64,000 nucleotides of DNA from Bacillus alkalicellulosilyticus (lineage in GTDB: Bacteria > Bacillota > Bacilli > Bacillales > Bacillaceae_F), in the NCBI RefSeq assembly GCF_002019795.1, contig NZ_KV917381.1, positions 2,822,068-2,886,067 of the forward strand, read 5' to 3'. Both the position numbers and the translations under genes were made by a program. Below are positions 53,886 through 62,497 of the stretch, piece after piece. Within the stretch, counting starts at the first letter, position 1, and each line of letters opens with the position of its first letter. The notes beneath the pieces are model-generated. The model was not told the origin of the DNA and did not search any database. It was given only the letters and a program-made list of their open reading frames with translations.

Positions 53886-54484
53886 TTTTTCCTCCTTTGA
53901 AATTGAACAATCAAAAAGACGATGAGTACGACAACTATTATCATAAAGAAGATCGGCATAAAAGAACTGCTTGTAGAAGCCTCTTCTTCTTCAACAACTT
54001 CACTTTGTTCTTGGTCATCTGTTTGTTCTTCAATTTCTTCTGTCACTTCAATCTCTTCTGCAGCCTCTTCGGTTTCATCGACGTCTACCATTACTTCTTC
54101 GCTAGGTTCTTCTTCCGGTTCTGGTGGAGGCTCCACCCCTGTCACTTCAAATGAAAATTCACCTTCTGTAACATGCCCATCTACGGCCACCGCTTTCCAA
54201 GTTACCACATACTCCCCATTACCTAATGGTTCAAGGAAGGAAGCTATATATTGTGGGGAATCTACTTCTTCGGAGTCCAATTCAATGACCTCTCCATCCT
54301 CACTCTTAACTTCGATGGTTGTATGTTCTTCAATCCCTCCGGTAAAAAACAACTCAATTTCTCCGACACCACCATCTACCACATCCCCGTCTCCAGGAAT
54401 GGATGAATCGACGTAGGAATGACCAAATGCTTGTTGAGGAACCAGGAACAGCAACAGCAACACAAAAAAACAACTCTTTTTCAC
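53882..54484 (-). CDS. CopC-domain copper-binding protein with membrane anchor
   Basis: A 200-residue protein: signal peptide about 1-21, then a CopC domain beginning GHSYVDSSIPGDGD with the first His as Cu ligand and AVDGHVTEGEF with the second, then a Glu-rich linker (about 125-172) and a C-terminal helix. It should bind copper outside the membrane and pass it to the CopD protein. Start: GTG at 54484 with GGAGG 8 bp upstream. Confidence 0.9.
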   Translation of the reverse strand: MKKSCFFVLLLLFLVPQQAFGHSYVDSSIPGDGDVVDGGVGEIELFFTGGIEEHTTIEVKSEDGEVIELDSEEVDSPQYIASFLEPLGNGEYVVTWKAVAVDGHVTEGEFSFEVTGVEPPPEPEEEPSEEVMVDVDETEEAAEEIEVTEEIEEQTDDQEQSEVVEEEEASTSSSFMPIFFMIIVVVLIVFLIVQFQRRKK

Positions 54485-54644
54485 ATAGAAAACCTCCATA
54501 ATCGTATTCTTTTAACCATATTAGCAATGATAACAAGAAAGACCTCTAGGAGGCAAAGTATTATCGGAAAATTACAAAAATTAAATAGCTTTAATATAAA
54601 AGAGCGGACGAGTATAATAAACATGTGCATAGGAGGAAAGTGTC

Positions 54645-55274
54645 ATGAAAAGAAAGATTTATATTCCAGTGATAACCGCTCTAATCATAGCAGCGATATA
54701 TATGTATGGAGAGCAACTGCTCTTGTGGATGCAGCTGTATGCGAGCCAATATATTGTCTTAACGGCAATTATCGCTACTTTATTTGCGCTATTTCCGATT
54801 ATTCCATATCCGCTCATTGGCGGCATTCTTGGAGCAACCTTTGGTCCTGTTCTCGGCGCTTTATTAACATGGATTGGGTCATCAGCTGCTTCGATTGTCA
54901 TGTTTATTGTTGTTCGCTATGGGTACCAGGATTGGGGAAATAAAATCATTAAAAGATATGAGGCGATTGACAAAATCACTACCTTGTTTGAGAGAAATGC
55001 ATTTATCACCATTTTCTTTGCAAGACTGATTCCTGTCATTCCATCAATCATCGTAAACATCTATTCTGCCTTAAGTCGAGTTTCATTTGTAAGTTATGCA
55101 ATTGCCTCCTCTTTAGGAAAGGTACCCGCTATGATCCTTTTTGCTGTCGTTGGAAATTCGTTTGTCACCAATAGGCAAGACATCCTATACTTCGGGCTTT
55201 TCTATCTAATATTCTTACTTGTAGTCCTTTTGGGGTACCACCTTTGGAAAAAGCAAATTGAAGAAAAAGCATAA
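54645..55274 (+). CDS. VTT-domain (TVP38/DedA-like) membrane protein
   Basis: A 209-residue protein with five hydrophobic segments. FPIIPYPLIGGILGATFGPVLGALLTWIGSSAASIVMF and FARLIPVIPSIIVNIYSALSRVSF are VTT motifs, and LGKVPAMILFAVVG follows. Related proteins act in lipid scrambling or envelope upkeep. The ribosome site AGGAGGAAAG precedes the ATG. It is followed by dispersed element copy 8. Confidence 0.88.
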   Translation: MKRKIYIPVITALIIAAIYMYGEQLLLWMQLYASQYIVLTAIIATLFALFPIIPYPLIGGILGATFGPVLGALLTWIGSSAASIVMFIVVRYGYQDWGNKIIKRYEAIDKITTLFERNAFITIFFARLIPVIPSIIVNIYSALSRVSFVSYAIASSLGKVPAMILFAVVGNSFVTNRQDILYFGLFYLIFLLVVLLGYHLWKKQIEEKA

Positions 55275-55302
55275 AATGAAATTTAGAGAAGGGCCATAAA
55301 AA

Positions 55303-55347
55303 CGAGGGTACTGAAAAAGTTCGGTTTTAACTTTTACAGTGCCCTCG
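55303..55347 (+). terminator. Terminator-like hairpin after the VTT gene
   Basis: CGAGGGTACTGAAAAAGTT pairs with AACTTTTACAGTGCCCTCG across a CGGTTTT loop. Confidence 0.75.
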
Positions 55348-55349
55348 AT

Positions 55350-55433
55350 GCAATGTGCGTAACCGTTGCTTTTTTTATAAGCCTGCTACGAGTGGGTTTC
55401 TAGTAGCAGGTGGGCAACGAGTGGAGCCATTGC
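55350..55433. repeat. Dispersed structured element with terminal inverted repeats, copy 8
   Basis: The ends are GCAATG and CATTGC. The interior has GTGCGTAACCG, a CCTGCTA / TAGCAGG stem and GAGTGGAGCCATTGC. It is the best-defined copy of the family. Confidence 0.7.
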
Positions 55434-55509
55434 AACCGTAATCAAAGGCATAAAAAAAGTTGGTTTGTACTTTTTCAGTGGCCTCCCTAAAATCAGGCCC
55501 TTTATCCTC

Positions 55510-56025
55510 TTATTTTATTGATACAGAAACGCGTTTTTTCATGACTTTCACAAGAAAGAATGCCCCAATCCATGCACCCACCGTATTCAAAATCACATCA
55601 TCAATATTAGACACTCGGTATGTAAATAAAAACTGACTAGCTTCTATAGTTATTGAAAAGACCATGGCTAATAATGAAACTTTAACTATGGACTGACTCA
55701 ATTTTTTACTGGCTAATGGTAAAAGTAAACCAAATGGAACAAACAATACAATGTTTCCTATCAATATCCGAATCGGGTCCATAATATCTTTACTAAACAC
55801 AGAAATTCTATAAATGCTTCGAAATGGAATAAGATTATAATTACGTCCGCCTGGTCCAGCAGCACCTAGTGATGCCCCGTAATTCCAAGCCAATAAGGTT
55901 ACATATAAAACAGATAATATATAAATAATGAAGATAACAGTTGCGAATCTTTTTAATTTAAGATCATTTACGTTTGATTTAATTGAAAACACGCCCTTGT
56001 GATAAAAATCGTATGTAGTTACCAT
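55510..56025 (-). CDS. VanZ-like membrane protein
   Basis: A 171-residue protein with four helices. NLIPFRSIYRI, GNIVLFVPFGLLLPL, TIEASQFLFTYRVSNIDDVILNTVGAWIGAFF are the VanZ signature. VanZ-like proteins affect teicoplanin tolerance or envelope assembly; the role here is unknown. The ATG at 56025 has no strong ribosome site, so the start is uncertain. Confidence 0.85.
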   Translation of the reverse strand: MVTTYDFYHKGVFSIKSNVNDLKLKRFATVIFIIYILSVLYVTLLAWNYGASLGAAGPGGRNYNLIPFRSIYRISVFSKDIMDPIRILIGNIVLFVPFGLLLPLASKKLSQSIVKVSLLAMVFSITIEASQFLFTYRVSNIDDVILNTVGAWIGAFFLVKVMKKRVSVSIK

Positions 56026-56040
56026 TATTAAGGCTAACGT

Positions 56041-56250
56041 CTATTTAGACAAGTGTTTTTTTTCCTGAATTTTAGAGGAATTCTTACGTTTTTCCATCAA
56101 TTTCAACACATTCTCCTTCGGGTCCCAACAGTTGAATTGATGCTTCGCTTTTGTGTTATATCCTAATCTCTTACAGAGTGTATTTATCTTCCCGTGCTCT
56201 TTAGTAACTAAATAGTGCTTACATGTAGCACAACAATGGAATTCGTCCAT
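56041..56250 (-). CDS. Small Cys-rich protein, 69 aa
   Basis: A small soluble protein with FHCCATCKHYLV (CCxxC), TLCKRLG and FNCWDPKE, five Cys in all, suggestive of a zinc knuckle. The ATG at 56250 has GGGGGGAG 5 bp upstream, while the upstream frame has none. The C-terminus is basic. No family is recognised. Confidence 0.6.
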   Translation of the reverse strand: MDEFHCCATCKHYLVTKEHGKINTLCKRLGYNTKAKHQFNCWDPKENVLKLMEKRKNSSKIQEKKHLSK

Positions 56251-56325
56251 AGATGCTCCCCCCATGCTTCTTGTATCTCCATCATACAAGTTTTATCAAA
56301 GAAAAAAACTAAGAACATATTGTTC

Positions 56326-56466
56326 TTAGCCCTTTGGAGGTACATAATCCGGATGCTCGTTTCCTTTTGTATTCATTTTCTTTCCATTGTTTGAATTTGA
56401 TTTACGAGGCTGCGTACCTAAATGATCTGGACGAAATCTTGCGTGATTCTGATTTGTCTTCTTCAT
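56326..56466 (-). CDS. sspN: Small acid-soluble spore protein N
   Basis: A 46-residue protein. RPDHLGTQPRKSNSNNGKKM matches the SspN core (HLGT-P-K...NKGKKM). SspN is a minor spore-core protein made in the forespore. The ATG at 56466 has GGGGGGA upstream. The end (PDYVPPKG) differs from B. subtilis SspN. Confidence 0.8.
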   Translation of the reverse strand: MKKTNQNHARFRPDHLGTQPRKSNSNNGKKMNTKGNEHPDYVPPKG

Positions 56467-56535
56467 TGGTATTCCCCCCTTCCATAGTATTAGAATAACC
56501 CATGGAAGAGGATTCATTCGAGGTACAAATTGTTA

Positions 56536-56667
56536 TTAGCTTGATTTTTCAGTGATTTTTTCTTCCCACCGTTGTTCAATTTTATCAAGGGCATCTTTAT
56601 CATTGAGTAACTGCTGTTTATTTTGTTCGATTAGTTCCTCAAATGTTAATTTTCTGATTTTTCTCAC
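56536..56667 (-). CDS. FbpB-family small basic protein
   Basis: A 43-residue protein starting with GTG. RKLTFEELIEQNKQQLLND and ALDKIEQRWEEK match the FbpB family, small proteins of the Fur regulon that act with the FsrA sRNA in B. subtilis. The ribosome site GGAGTGG lies 6 bp before the GTG and can pair with an upstream CACTCCTA. No Fur box is obvious. Confidence 0.75.
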   Translation of the reverse strand: MRKIRKLTFEELIEQNKQQLLNDKDALDKIEQRWEEKITEKSS

Positions 56668-56674
56668 GTAAATC

Positions 56675-56714
56675 CACTCCTAGATTTTTTACCTATTCTA
56701 ACATCTTAGGAGTG
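56675..56714 (-). promoter_or_regulatory. Perfect inverted repeat covering the ribosome site of the FbpB-like gene
   Basis: CACTCCTA and TAGGAGTG are exact complements with a 24-nt spacer. On the minus strand the downstream arm contains the Shine-Dalgarno AGGAGTG, so an RNA hairpin could hide it. Confidence 0.5.
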
Positions 56715-56743
56715 AAAATATACCTATTTTGTGAGATCTTATA

Positions 56744-57451
56744 TCAAGCTTCTTTTCCACTTGCGTATATTTGTCCATTCTCATCACACGTTAATAAAAA
56801 TACATCAGTGTAATTCCGAAATCCCTTTTCACGGATTTGCTCATCTAACCATTGAAGCGTTCCAAACCTTTCTACATTTGCTCGTATAATTCGTCCATCT
56901 AAAATAAGAACAGATGGGTACCCTTTCGAAGGTGGATCTTTCATCATATCATCAGGAGTTAGCGGGTCATATTTACTCTTTTTAATTACGCTAATTTGCC
57001 CATTGGGTTCTAAAATCGCATAATCGACTTCGGTTAAATCTCCTGCATCCTTTAATCGAAGATCCATTAATAAAGACTCTACGGTAATCATAGCTTTTCT
57101 AAGTTGCTTAGTAAGAATTTGACCTTTTTCAATAATGATGATTGGTTCTTCTTCAATGACGCGACGGAACCTTGGGGTTTTAAGGGCGACATAGGAAAGA
57201 CCTAAGTGCAACCCACCTATTAAGGTAGCTGCCGCCAATGGTCCACCCAATGGCATGTCCCCACCAGAAAGTGGTTCCCCTACAATATCACCTATAATAA
57301 CACCGAATATAAAATCAATCGGGTTAATCGCTACCATAGAGCGTTGCCCTAGTAATTTGATTAGAATAAAGATATAAATATATACTATGAATGCTCGAAT
57401 GAGAAAGCCATACACGGGTAAGTCTTCTGCACCTGTCCAAAAATCAAACAA
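56744..57451 (-). CDS. DUF421-family membrane protein, paralogue
   Basis: A 235-residue protein with three N-terminal helices and a cytoplasmic domain. YIYIFILIKLLGQRSMVAINPIDFIFGVIIGDIVGEPLSGG and RKAMITVESLLMDLRLKDAGDLTEVDYAILEPNGQISV are DUF421 hallmarks. It parallels the gene at 42163-42852. The start is uncertain: a TTG at 57451 with AGAAGGG upstream is used. Confidence 0.85.
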   Translation of the reverse strand: MFDFWTGAEDLPVYGFLIRAFIVYIYIFILIKLLGQRSMVAINPIDFIFGVIIGDIVGEPLSGGDMPLGGPLAAATLIGGLHLGLSYVALKTPRFRRVIEEEPIIIIEKGQILTKQLRKAMITVESLLMDLRLKDAGDLTEVDYAILEPNGQISVIKKSKYDPLTPDDMMKDPPSKGYPSVLILDGRIIRANVERFGTLQWLDEQIREKGFRNYTDVFLLTCDENGQIYASGKEA

Positions 57452-57473
57452 CAGTCCACATTCCCTTCTATAA

Positions 57474-57504
57474 AAAATAGTAACCCAAGACACCGCTTGG
57501 GTTA
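57474..57504 (-). terminator. Terminator of the 45-aa Lys/Asn-rich gene
   Basis: AACCCAAG and CTTGGGTT form an 8-bp stem, followed on the minus strand by ACTATTTTTTA. Confidence 0.65.
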
Positions 57505-57540
57505 TATAGTGCTGCTTTTACTTTTTAGAACTAATTATTT

Positions 57541-57678
57541 TTAGTCGTGTGAATTCATTTTCTCTGCCTCGACTTCGGCATAGTTAGCAAAGTCAGTATC
57601 AGGGCTATTTTTCTTTCCCTGTTTTTTAGCATTGTTATTTCGGTTAGCATTTGCATTGCCCTTCTTTGTTTTTCCCAC
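57541..57678 (-). CDS. Small Asn/Lys-rich protein, 45 aa, possible spore protein
   Basis: A GTG start with GAGGGTGG at 6 bp. The product begins MGKTKKGNANANRNNNAKK and ends DFANYAEVEAEKMNSHD. The ending resembles repeat motifs of gamma-type SASP (EFASETxAQQVR), but similarity is weak. It is hydrophilic, with no signal, and carries its own terminator. Confidence 0.55.
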   Translation of the reverse strand: MGKTKKGNANANRNNNAKKQGKKNSPDTDFANYAEVEAEKMNSHD

Positions 57679-57786
57679 TATTAGCCACCCTCTCTAATAA
57701 CATTTTTATTTATTTTTAAACAACAGTCATAGTTTGGCTAATATTGATAAAAATATTTATGAAAAGAATTTGAGGGGGCATTTGCA

Positions 57787-58134
57787 ATGACCAAAAAAAC
57801 GAATGAAGGCATTGAAACAATTCTTGACACGTTAGAAGATTGGAAAGGCTCGAACATTTCCATTCAAAAACAGGAAAGAAAGGACATTGATAACAATCAA
57901 ATGAAGCTAGAAGATGTAGAAATCGTAAAACAATTAAATGATATAGATGATTACGTTGACCCCTATACGATTGAATTAAAGGGACGTGGAACTGTTTTAA
58001 ATACTGGCGGAACTCAACCCCTGCCACTGCAAAGCTACGAGCTCCCGATTAAACAGCTTGTTTCATTTGAGGCATCAAAGGAATTTTTAACGATTAAGAC
58101 GGACCGTGCGACATATGTAATTAAAAATAAGTAA
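57787..58134 (+). CDS. Hypothetical protein, 115 aa
   Basis: A soluble acidic protein, starting MTKKTNEGIETILDTLEDWK and ending FLTIKTDRATYVIKNK. A beta-rich second half (YTIELKGRGTVLNTGG) follows a helical start. The ribosome site GAGGGGG precedes the ATG. It has its own terminator. No family is recognised. Confidence 0.6.
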   Translation: MTKKTNEGIETILDTLEDWKGSNISIQKQERKDIDNNQMKLEDVEIVKQLNDIDDYVDPYTIELKGRGTVLNTGGTQPLPLQSYELPIKQLVSFEASKEFLTIKTDRATYVIKNK

Positions 58135-58140
58135 TTGAAG

Positions 58141-58181
58141 AACCGCTCAAGTTGGGTATATTCCTTCTGAGCGGTTTTTTA
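58141..58181 (+). terminator. Terminator before array B
   Basis: AACCGCTC pairs with GAGCGGTT and is followed by TTTTTA. Confidence 0.85.
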
Positions 58182-58234
58182 TCGCTTATTTAATGTAAGA
58201 GTGACTCTTTTACCCGGTGGTGGTTTGGTAGGTT

Positions 58235-58581
58235 GTTCATTCGCTTTATGAACGACCTTTTCTTACTGTTGACACTTCGGGTGGGGCGCTTCGGGTGGGC
58301 TTTCATTTCCTTTATGAACGACCTTTTCTTACTACTGGCACTTGGGTTGGGCGTTCATTCCCTTTATGAACGACCTTTTCTTACTACTGGCGCTTCGGGT
58401 GGGCTTTCATTTCCTTTATGAACGACCTTTTCTTACTTCTGGCACTTGGGTTGGGCGTTCATTCCCTTTATGAACGACCTTTTCTTACTTCTGGCACTTG
58501 GGTTGGACGTTCATTCCTTTATGAACGACTTTTTCTTACTACTGGCACTTGGGTTGGGCGTTCATTCCTTTATGAACGACT
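58235..58581. repeat. Tandem array B: seven hairpin units, mostly 52-bp period
   Basis: The motif TATGAACGAC begins at 58247, 58313, 58365, 58417, 58469, 58520 and 58571, giving intervals of 66, 52, 52, 52, 51 and 51 bp. Each unit holds GTTCAT(N7)ATGAAC (some with CTTTCAT on the left) and a linker close to GACCTTTTCTTACTACTGGCACTTGGG. The linker resembles that of array A (GACCCTTTTCTACTGCCCTTC). It sits between the terminators of two convergent genes, so neither should transcribe it. Confidence 0.93.
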
Positions 58582-58750
58582 TTTTTACCTGGTCAACTTC
58601 CTCTCTTGGCCTTGAACTCGCTCTCCTCGGACTCTTCCTTCTGCCCGCCCTCCTCTTTGGCCTTGGGCCACGCCCCCAGCTGCAACTACACTCGCCCTGA
58701 AAGCCAATAGTATTAGCCTAAACCAACCATGTTGCCATCGCGTATTTCTC
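58582..58750. other. Pyrimidine-rich gene-free stretch
   Basis: Unusually C/T- and GC-rich for this DNA (CTCTCTTGG, CTTCCTTCTGCCCGCCCTCC, CACGCCCCC). No gene. It may be a decayed part of array B or foreign DNA. Confidence 0.35.
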
Positions 58751-58757
58751 CAGAATG

Positions 58758-58796
58758 CAAAAAAACGACCAAACCGCTCATAAGCGATCTGGTCGT
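58758..58796 (-). terminator. Terminator of the aconitase gene
   Basis: ACGACCA...CCGCT...AGCG...TGGTCGT forms a two-part stem with a T-run on the minus strand. Confidence 0.85.
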
Positions 58797-58809
58797 CATT
58801 CGTCATTTA

Positions 58810-61527
58810 TTAAGCTTTTGCTTCTTCAAACTTACCGCGAAGAACCATTTGTAGAATACCACCGTGACGGTAGTATTCAATTTCAACTTCACTGTCGAAG
58901 CGGACAAGTACGTCGAATTCTACTTGCTTGCCTTCTTCAGTAGTTGCTACCACTTTAACCATGTCGCGTGGTTTCACATCGTTTGTGATTTGTACATCGA
59001 ATGATTCTTTTCCAGTTAATCCAAGAGATTCAGCTGAATCGCCTTCTTTAAACTGAAGTGGAAGAACACCCATAAGTACAAGGTTAGAACGGTGAATACG
59101 CTCATAGCTTTCAGCAATAACTGTTTTAATTCCAAGAAGGTTTGTTCCTTTTGCTGCCCAGTCACGAGAACTTCCCATACCGTAATCTTTACCAGCTAGG
59201 ATAGCAAGGCCTGTTCCTTCTTCTTTATATTTCATAGCTGCATCATAAATAGACATTACTTCGCCTGTTGGCCAGTACGTTGTATATCCACCTTCAGTGC
59301 CAGGAGCTACTTGGTTTTTGATACGGATGTTTGCAAACGTTCCACGCATCATTACTTCATGGTTACCACGACGAGAACCGTAAGAGTTGAAGTCACGTTG
59401 CTCCACACCTTTAGAGATTAAATATTTACCTGCAGGTGTATCTTTACCAAATGCACCAGCTGGAGAAATATGGTCAGTTGTTACTGTATCACCAAACTTA
59501 CCGATAACTTTAAGACCAGATAACGCCTCAATGTCTTGAGGGTCAGCCGACAGGTTCTCAAAGAATGGTGGGTTGGCAATGTACGTAGACTCATCATCCC
59601 ATTTATATAATGCATCATCTGTTGTTTCAATTTCGTTCCAACGTGGATTGCTTTGGAATACGTTTTCGTACTCTCTTTTGAATAGCTCAGGCGTAACTGT
59701 TTCTTTTACAACAGCAGCGATTTCATCAGCTGTTGGCCAGATATCGTTAAAGAATACATCATTTCCGTCTTTATCCACACCGATAACATCGTTACCTAAA
59801 TCGATATCAACCGTACCAGCTAATGCATAGGCAACAACTAGTGGAGGTGAAGCAAGATAGTTTGCTTTCACTAATGGATGAATACGCCCTTCGAAGTTAC
59901 GGTTACCAGATAAAACTGACGTAGCCATTAAATCGTTTTCTGCAATTGCAGCTTCGATTTCATCAGCTAATGGGCCAGAGTTTCCGATACATGTTGTACA
60001 ACCGTAACCAACGATGTTAAATCCAAGTTGCTCTAAGTAAGGAAGTAATTTAGAATCCTCAAGGTATCCTGTAACTACTTTTGAACCAGGAGCTAATGAA
60101 GTTTTCACATACTCAGGTACTTGCAAGCCTTTTTCTACAGCTTTTTTCGCAACTAACCCTGCTCCAATAAGAACATACGGATTAGAAGTGTTTGTACAGC
60201 TCGTAATTGAAGCAATTGCAATTGCTCCTGTTTTCATTGTCGTTTCTTTACCATCCGCAAGCTTAACTGTAACTTCTTTATTGAACTCATCTTCAGATAA
60301 ACCGAATCCTTGAGTTCCAGCTGGAGCTGATACTGTTTTATGGAATTGCTCTTTCATTTGTGAAAGTGGAACTAAATCTTGAGGACGTTTTGGTCCTGAA
60401 AGGTTAGCTTCAATTTCAGAAAGGTCAATTTCAACAATGTTTGTATACGTAGGGTCTGGAGTTTCCCCAGGCACGTAGAATAAATCATTTGCTTTAGAAT
60501 AAGCTTCAACCAGATTGATTTGCTCTTCTGAACGACCAGTTAGTCTAAGGTAGTTAAGAGCTTCTTCATCAACTGGGAAGAATCCACATGTAGCACCATA
60601 TTCAGGAGCCATATTTGAAATCGTTGCACGGTCAGCTAATGGCATTACAGCTAAACCAGGACCGAAGAACTCAACGAATTTACCAACTACTTTTTTCTCA
60701 CGTAATACTTGTGTTACTTTTAACGCAACATCAGTAGCTGTCGTTCCACTTGGAAGAGTTCCAGTGAATTTTACACCAATTACTTCAGGAACTGGGAAAT
60801 ATGATGGTTGTCCAAGCATTCCTGCTTCCGCTTCAATACCACCTACACCCCATCCAAGTACACCGATACCGTTAATCATAGTTGTATGAGAGTCAGTACC
60901 AACTAATGTATCTGGGAATGCTACGTTTTCACCATTTACTTCATTTGCATGAACAACGTTCGCTAAGTACTCAAGGTTAACTTGGTGAACGATACCTGTT
61001 GCTGGAGGAACCGCACGATAATTATCAAATGCTTTTTGTGCCCAGCTAAGGAATTGATAACGCTCTTCGTTACGTTGGAATTCTAAATTCATATTAAAGT
61101 CTAAAGAATCCGAAGTTCCTGCTTTATCTACCTGAACTGAGTGGTCGATAACAAGGTCTACTGGAATCTCAGGGTTGATTTTTTGTGGGTCTCCACCAAA
61201 GTCAGCCATTGCTTTACGCAAAGACGCTAAGTCAACGACAGCTGGTACCCCTGTAAAGTCTTGCAAGATAACACGTGAAGGCTTAAATGGAACATCTATA
61301 TCTTTTTGCTCCGCAGTCCCCCACTTGGCTAAATTTTCTACATGTTCTTGTTTAATGACAAATCCATCTTCCTGACGTAAAACTGATTCTAAAAGTACTT
61401 TTACCGAGTAAGGTAAAGAGGATACTTTTGCAACGCCAGCATCTTCTAACGCTTGTAGGCGATAGAAATTATAGGTTTTCCCGTTCACATCAAAGGTTGA
61501 GCGAGATTTAAACGTATCTTTTGTCAT
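58810..61527 (-). CDS. acnA: Aconitate hydratase
   Basis: A 905-residue cytosolic TCA-cycle enzyme (AcnA/CitB type) that interconverts citrate and isocitrate. The [4Fe-4S] ligands are Cys in [13 protein letters not shown] and the pair in [14 protein letters not shown]. The swivelling domain carries [16 protein letters not shown]. Bacillus aconitase also binds iron-responsive RNA when the cluster is lost. The ATG at 61527 has GAAGGAGGGAG upstream. The order acnA-sspO-sspP is conserved in Bacillus. Confidence 0.98.
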   Translation of the reverse strand: MTKDTFKSRSTFDVNGKTYNFYRLQALEDAGVAKVSSLPYSVKVLLESVLRQEDGFVIKQEHVENLAKWGTAEQKDIDVPFKPSRVILQDFTGVPAVVDLASLRKAMADFGGDPQKINPEIPVDLVIDHSVQVDKAGTSDSLDFNMNLEFQRNEERYQFLSWAQKAFDNYRAVPPATGIVHQVNLEYLANVVHANEVNGENVAFPDTLVGTDSHTTMINGIGVLGWGVGGIEAEAGMLGQPSYFPVPEVIGVKFTGTLPSGTTATDVALKVTQVLREKKVVGKFVEFFGPGLAVMPLADRATISNMAPEYGATCGFFPVDEEALNYLRLTGRSEEQINLVEAYSKANDLFYVPGETPDPTYTNIVEIDLSEIEANLSGPKRPQDLVPLSQMKEQFHKTVSAPAGTQGFGLSEDEFNKEVTVKLADGKETTMKTGAIAIASITSCTNTSNPYVLIGAGLVAKKAVEKGLQVPEYVKTSLAPGSKVVTGYLEDSKLLPYLEQLGFNIVGYGCTTCIGNSGPLADEIEAAIAENDLMATSVLSGNRNFEGRIHPLVKANYLASPPLVVAYALAGTVDIDLGNDVIGVDKDGNDVFFNDIWPTADEIAAVVKETVTPELFKREYENVFQSNPRWNEIETTDDALYKWDDESTYIANPPFFENLSADPQDIEALSGLKVIGKFGDTVTTDHISPAGAFGKDTPAGKYLISKGVEQRDFNSYGSRRGNHEVMMRGTFANIRIKNQVAPGTEGGYTTYWPTGEVMSIYDAAMKYKEEGTGLAILAGKDYGMGSSRDWAAKGTNLLGIKTVIAESYERIHRSNLVLMGVLPLQFKEGDSAESLGLTGKESFDVQITNDVKPRDMVKVVATTEEGKQVEFDVLVRFDSEVEIEYYRHGGILQMVLRGKFEEAKA

Positions 61528-61732
61528 ATGTACTCCCTCCTTCATTCCTAATCATATAATAGTTTAACAAAATTGTAAAAATTAGAGCTTCGGTGGTAAC
61601 TCATCATTTCCTACCCGAAAACATTCCTTTTATAGAATAGCAAAACTTTCTGAAAGAATAAATGATTTTTATAACTAAAAGTTAAAGAAACAACAAAAAA
61701 TAGATATGAAAAAGCCACAGGGGGTGAAAATA

Positions 61733-61894
61733 TTGAATAAAAAACCAGCTAACCACATTATTCCAGGAGCCAATGCTGCAAAATCTCAAGGACCAGGCGT
61801 AGGCTATAATTCAAAGTTTGGAACGGAGATGGCTAATGAACCATTGACTGAAAAACAACGTCAATTCAACAAAAAGACGAAAAAAAGACAATAA
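61733..61894 (+). CDS. sspO: Small acid-soluble spore protein O
   Basis: A 53-residue protein. [19 protein letters not shown] plus PGVGYNSKF and [12 protein letters not shown] match SspO (KxNHVINGMNDAKSQGKGAGY ... TAEERQNNKK in B. subtilis). It is a minor spore protein under forespore control. The TTG at 61733 has AGGGGGTGA 5 bp upstream. The gene is divergent from acnA. Confidence 0.85.
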   Translation: MNKKPANHIIPGANAAKSQGPGVGYNSKFGTEMANEPLTEKQRQFNKKTKKRQ

Positions 61895-61900
61895 TAAAAA

Positions 61901-61938
61901 GGAAGGACGCCTCATTAGTCATGAGTCGTCCTTCTCAT
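61901..61938. terminator. Terminator after sspO
   Basis: GGAAGGACG...CTCAT...ATGAG...CGTCCTTC is a long two-part stem followed by TCATTTTT. It can serve both sides. Confidence 0.8.
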
Positions 61939-61942
61939 TTTT

Positions 61943-62194
61943 CTAATGAATTTGTGATTTCAACTGGTCCAACTGGTCTTGAAATTGGCCAAGCTGTACT
62001 TTCTGATGTTCGGTACAAACTGTAAGTGCCTTTTGGATTTGTACCTCAGCTTCTTCGATTTCTTGCATCGCTATTTTTGTATCATGACCCGCATCCGGTG
62101 CAGATGGTGTAATTTCAGCCACAGCATCTTGCGCTTGAACTACCGCTTGTTGCGCGGTTTGGAATGCAAGTTGTTTATCCATTTGATATGTCAT
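61943..62194 (-). CDS. Small helical hypothetical protein, 83 aa
   Basis: A Gln/Ala-rich protein (LAFQTAQQAVVQAQDAVAEI, EIEEAEVQIQKALTVC) that should form a helical coil. GGAGGG lies 7 bp before the ATG. It resembles the DUF2564-type small Bacillus proteins in length and composition, without certainty. It lies between two spore-protein genes on the other strand. Confidence 0.6.
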   Translation of the reverse strand: MTYQMDKQLAFQTAQQAVVQAQDAVAEITPSAPDAGHDTKIAMQEIEEAEVQIQKALTVCTEHQKVQLGQFQDQLDQLKSQIH

Positions 62195-62317
62195 TCATTT
62201 TCCCTCCTAAATAGACTCACCTTATTTTTCATAATGGACCCTAGCTTTATACCGAATAAATCAAAAAAATCAATCAAATACTAAGTTGAAACCAAAAATG
62301 ATATAGGGGGCTTTCAA

Positions 62318-62458
62318 ATGGCTGAAAAAAATACATCAAAAGACCAACGTAGAAACTCACCAAAAGGGCAACATACTTCAGGCCAACCTGAACCATTAAG
62401 TGGTTCTAAAAAAGTAAAAAAACGCAACCAAGTGAGCCAAACAAACGGAGAAGGTTAA
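62318..62458 (+). CDS. sspP: Small acid-soluble spore protein P
   Basis: A 46-residue protein. [21 protein letters not shown] matches SspP ([19 protein letters not shown] in B. subtilis) almost exactly. The ATG has AGGGGGC upstream. It is a small spore protein. The dispersed order sspO-(61943 gene)-sspP is like that of other Bacillus. Confidence 0.9.
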   Translation: MAEKNTSKDQRRNSPKGQHTSGQPEPLSGSKKVKKRNQVSQTNGEG

Positions 62459-62463
62459 TAACG

Positions 62464-62497
62464 AAGGACACTGAAAAAATCATTTTTTCAGTGTCCT
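62464..62497. terminator. Hairpin between sspP and selA
   Basis: GGACACTGAAAAAA-T-C-A-TTTTTTCAGTGTCC is a perfect stem of at least 14 bp overlapping the 3' end of selA. Confidence 0.75.

Noticed and set aside
53922-54416. 164-residue plus-strand frame opposite the CopC gene
   Set aside because: It is Ser/Thr-rich only because it is antisense to the Glu-rich linker; there is no ribosome site.
58233-58700. Overlapping long frames across array B giving MNDLFLLLALGLGVHS-type peptides
   Set aside because: They come from the repeat; a 52-bp unit shifts the frame at each copy, and there is no ribosome site or family match.
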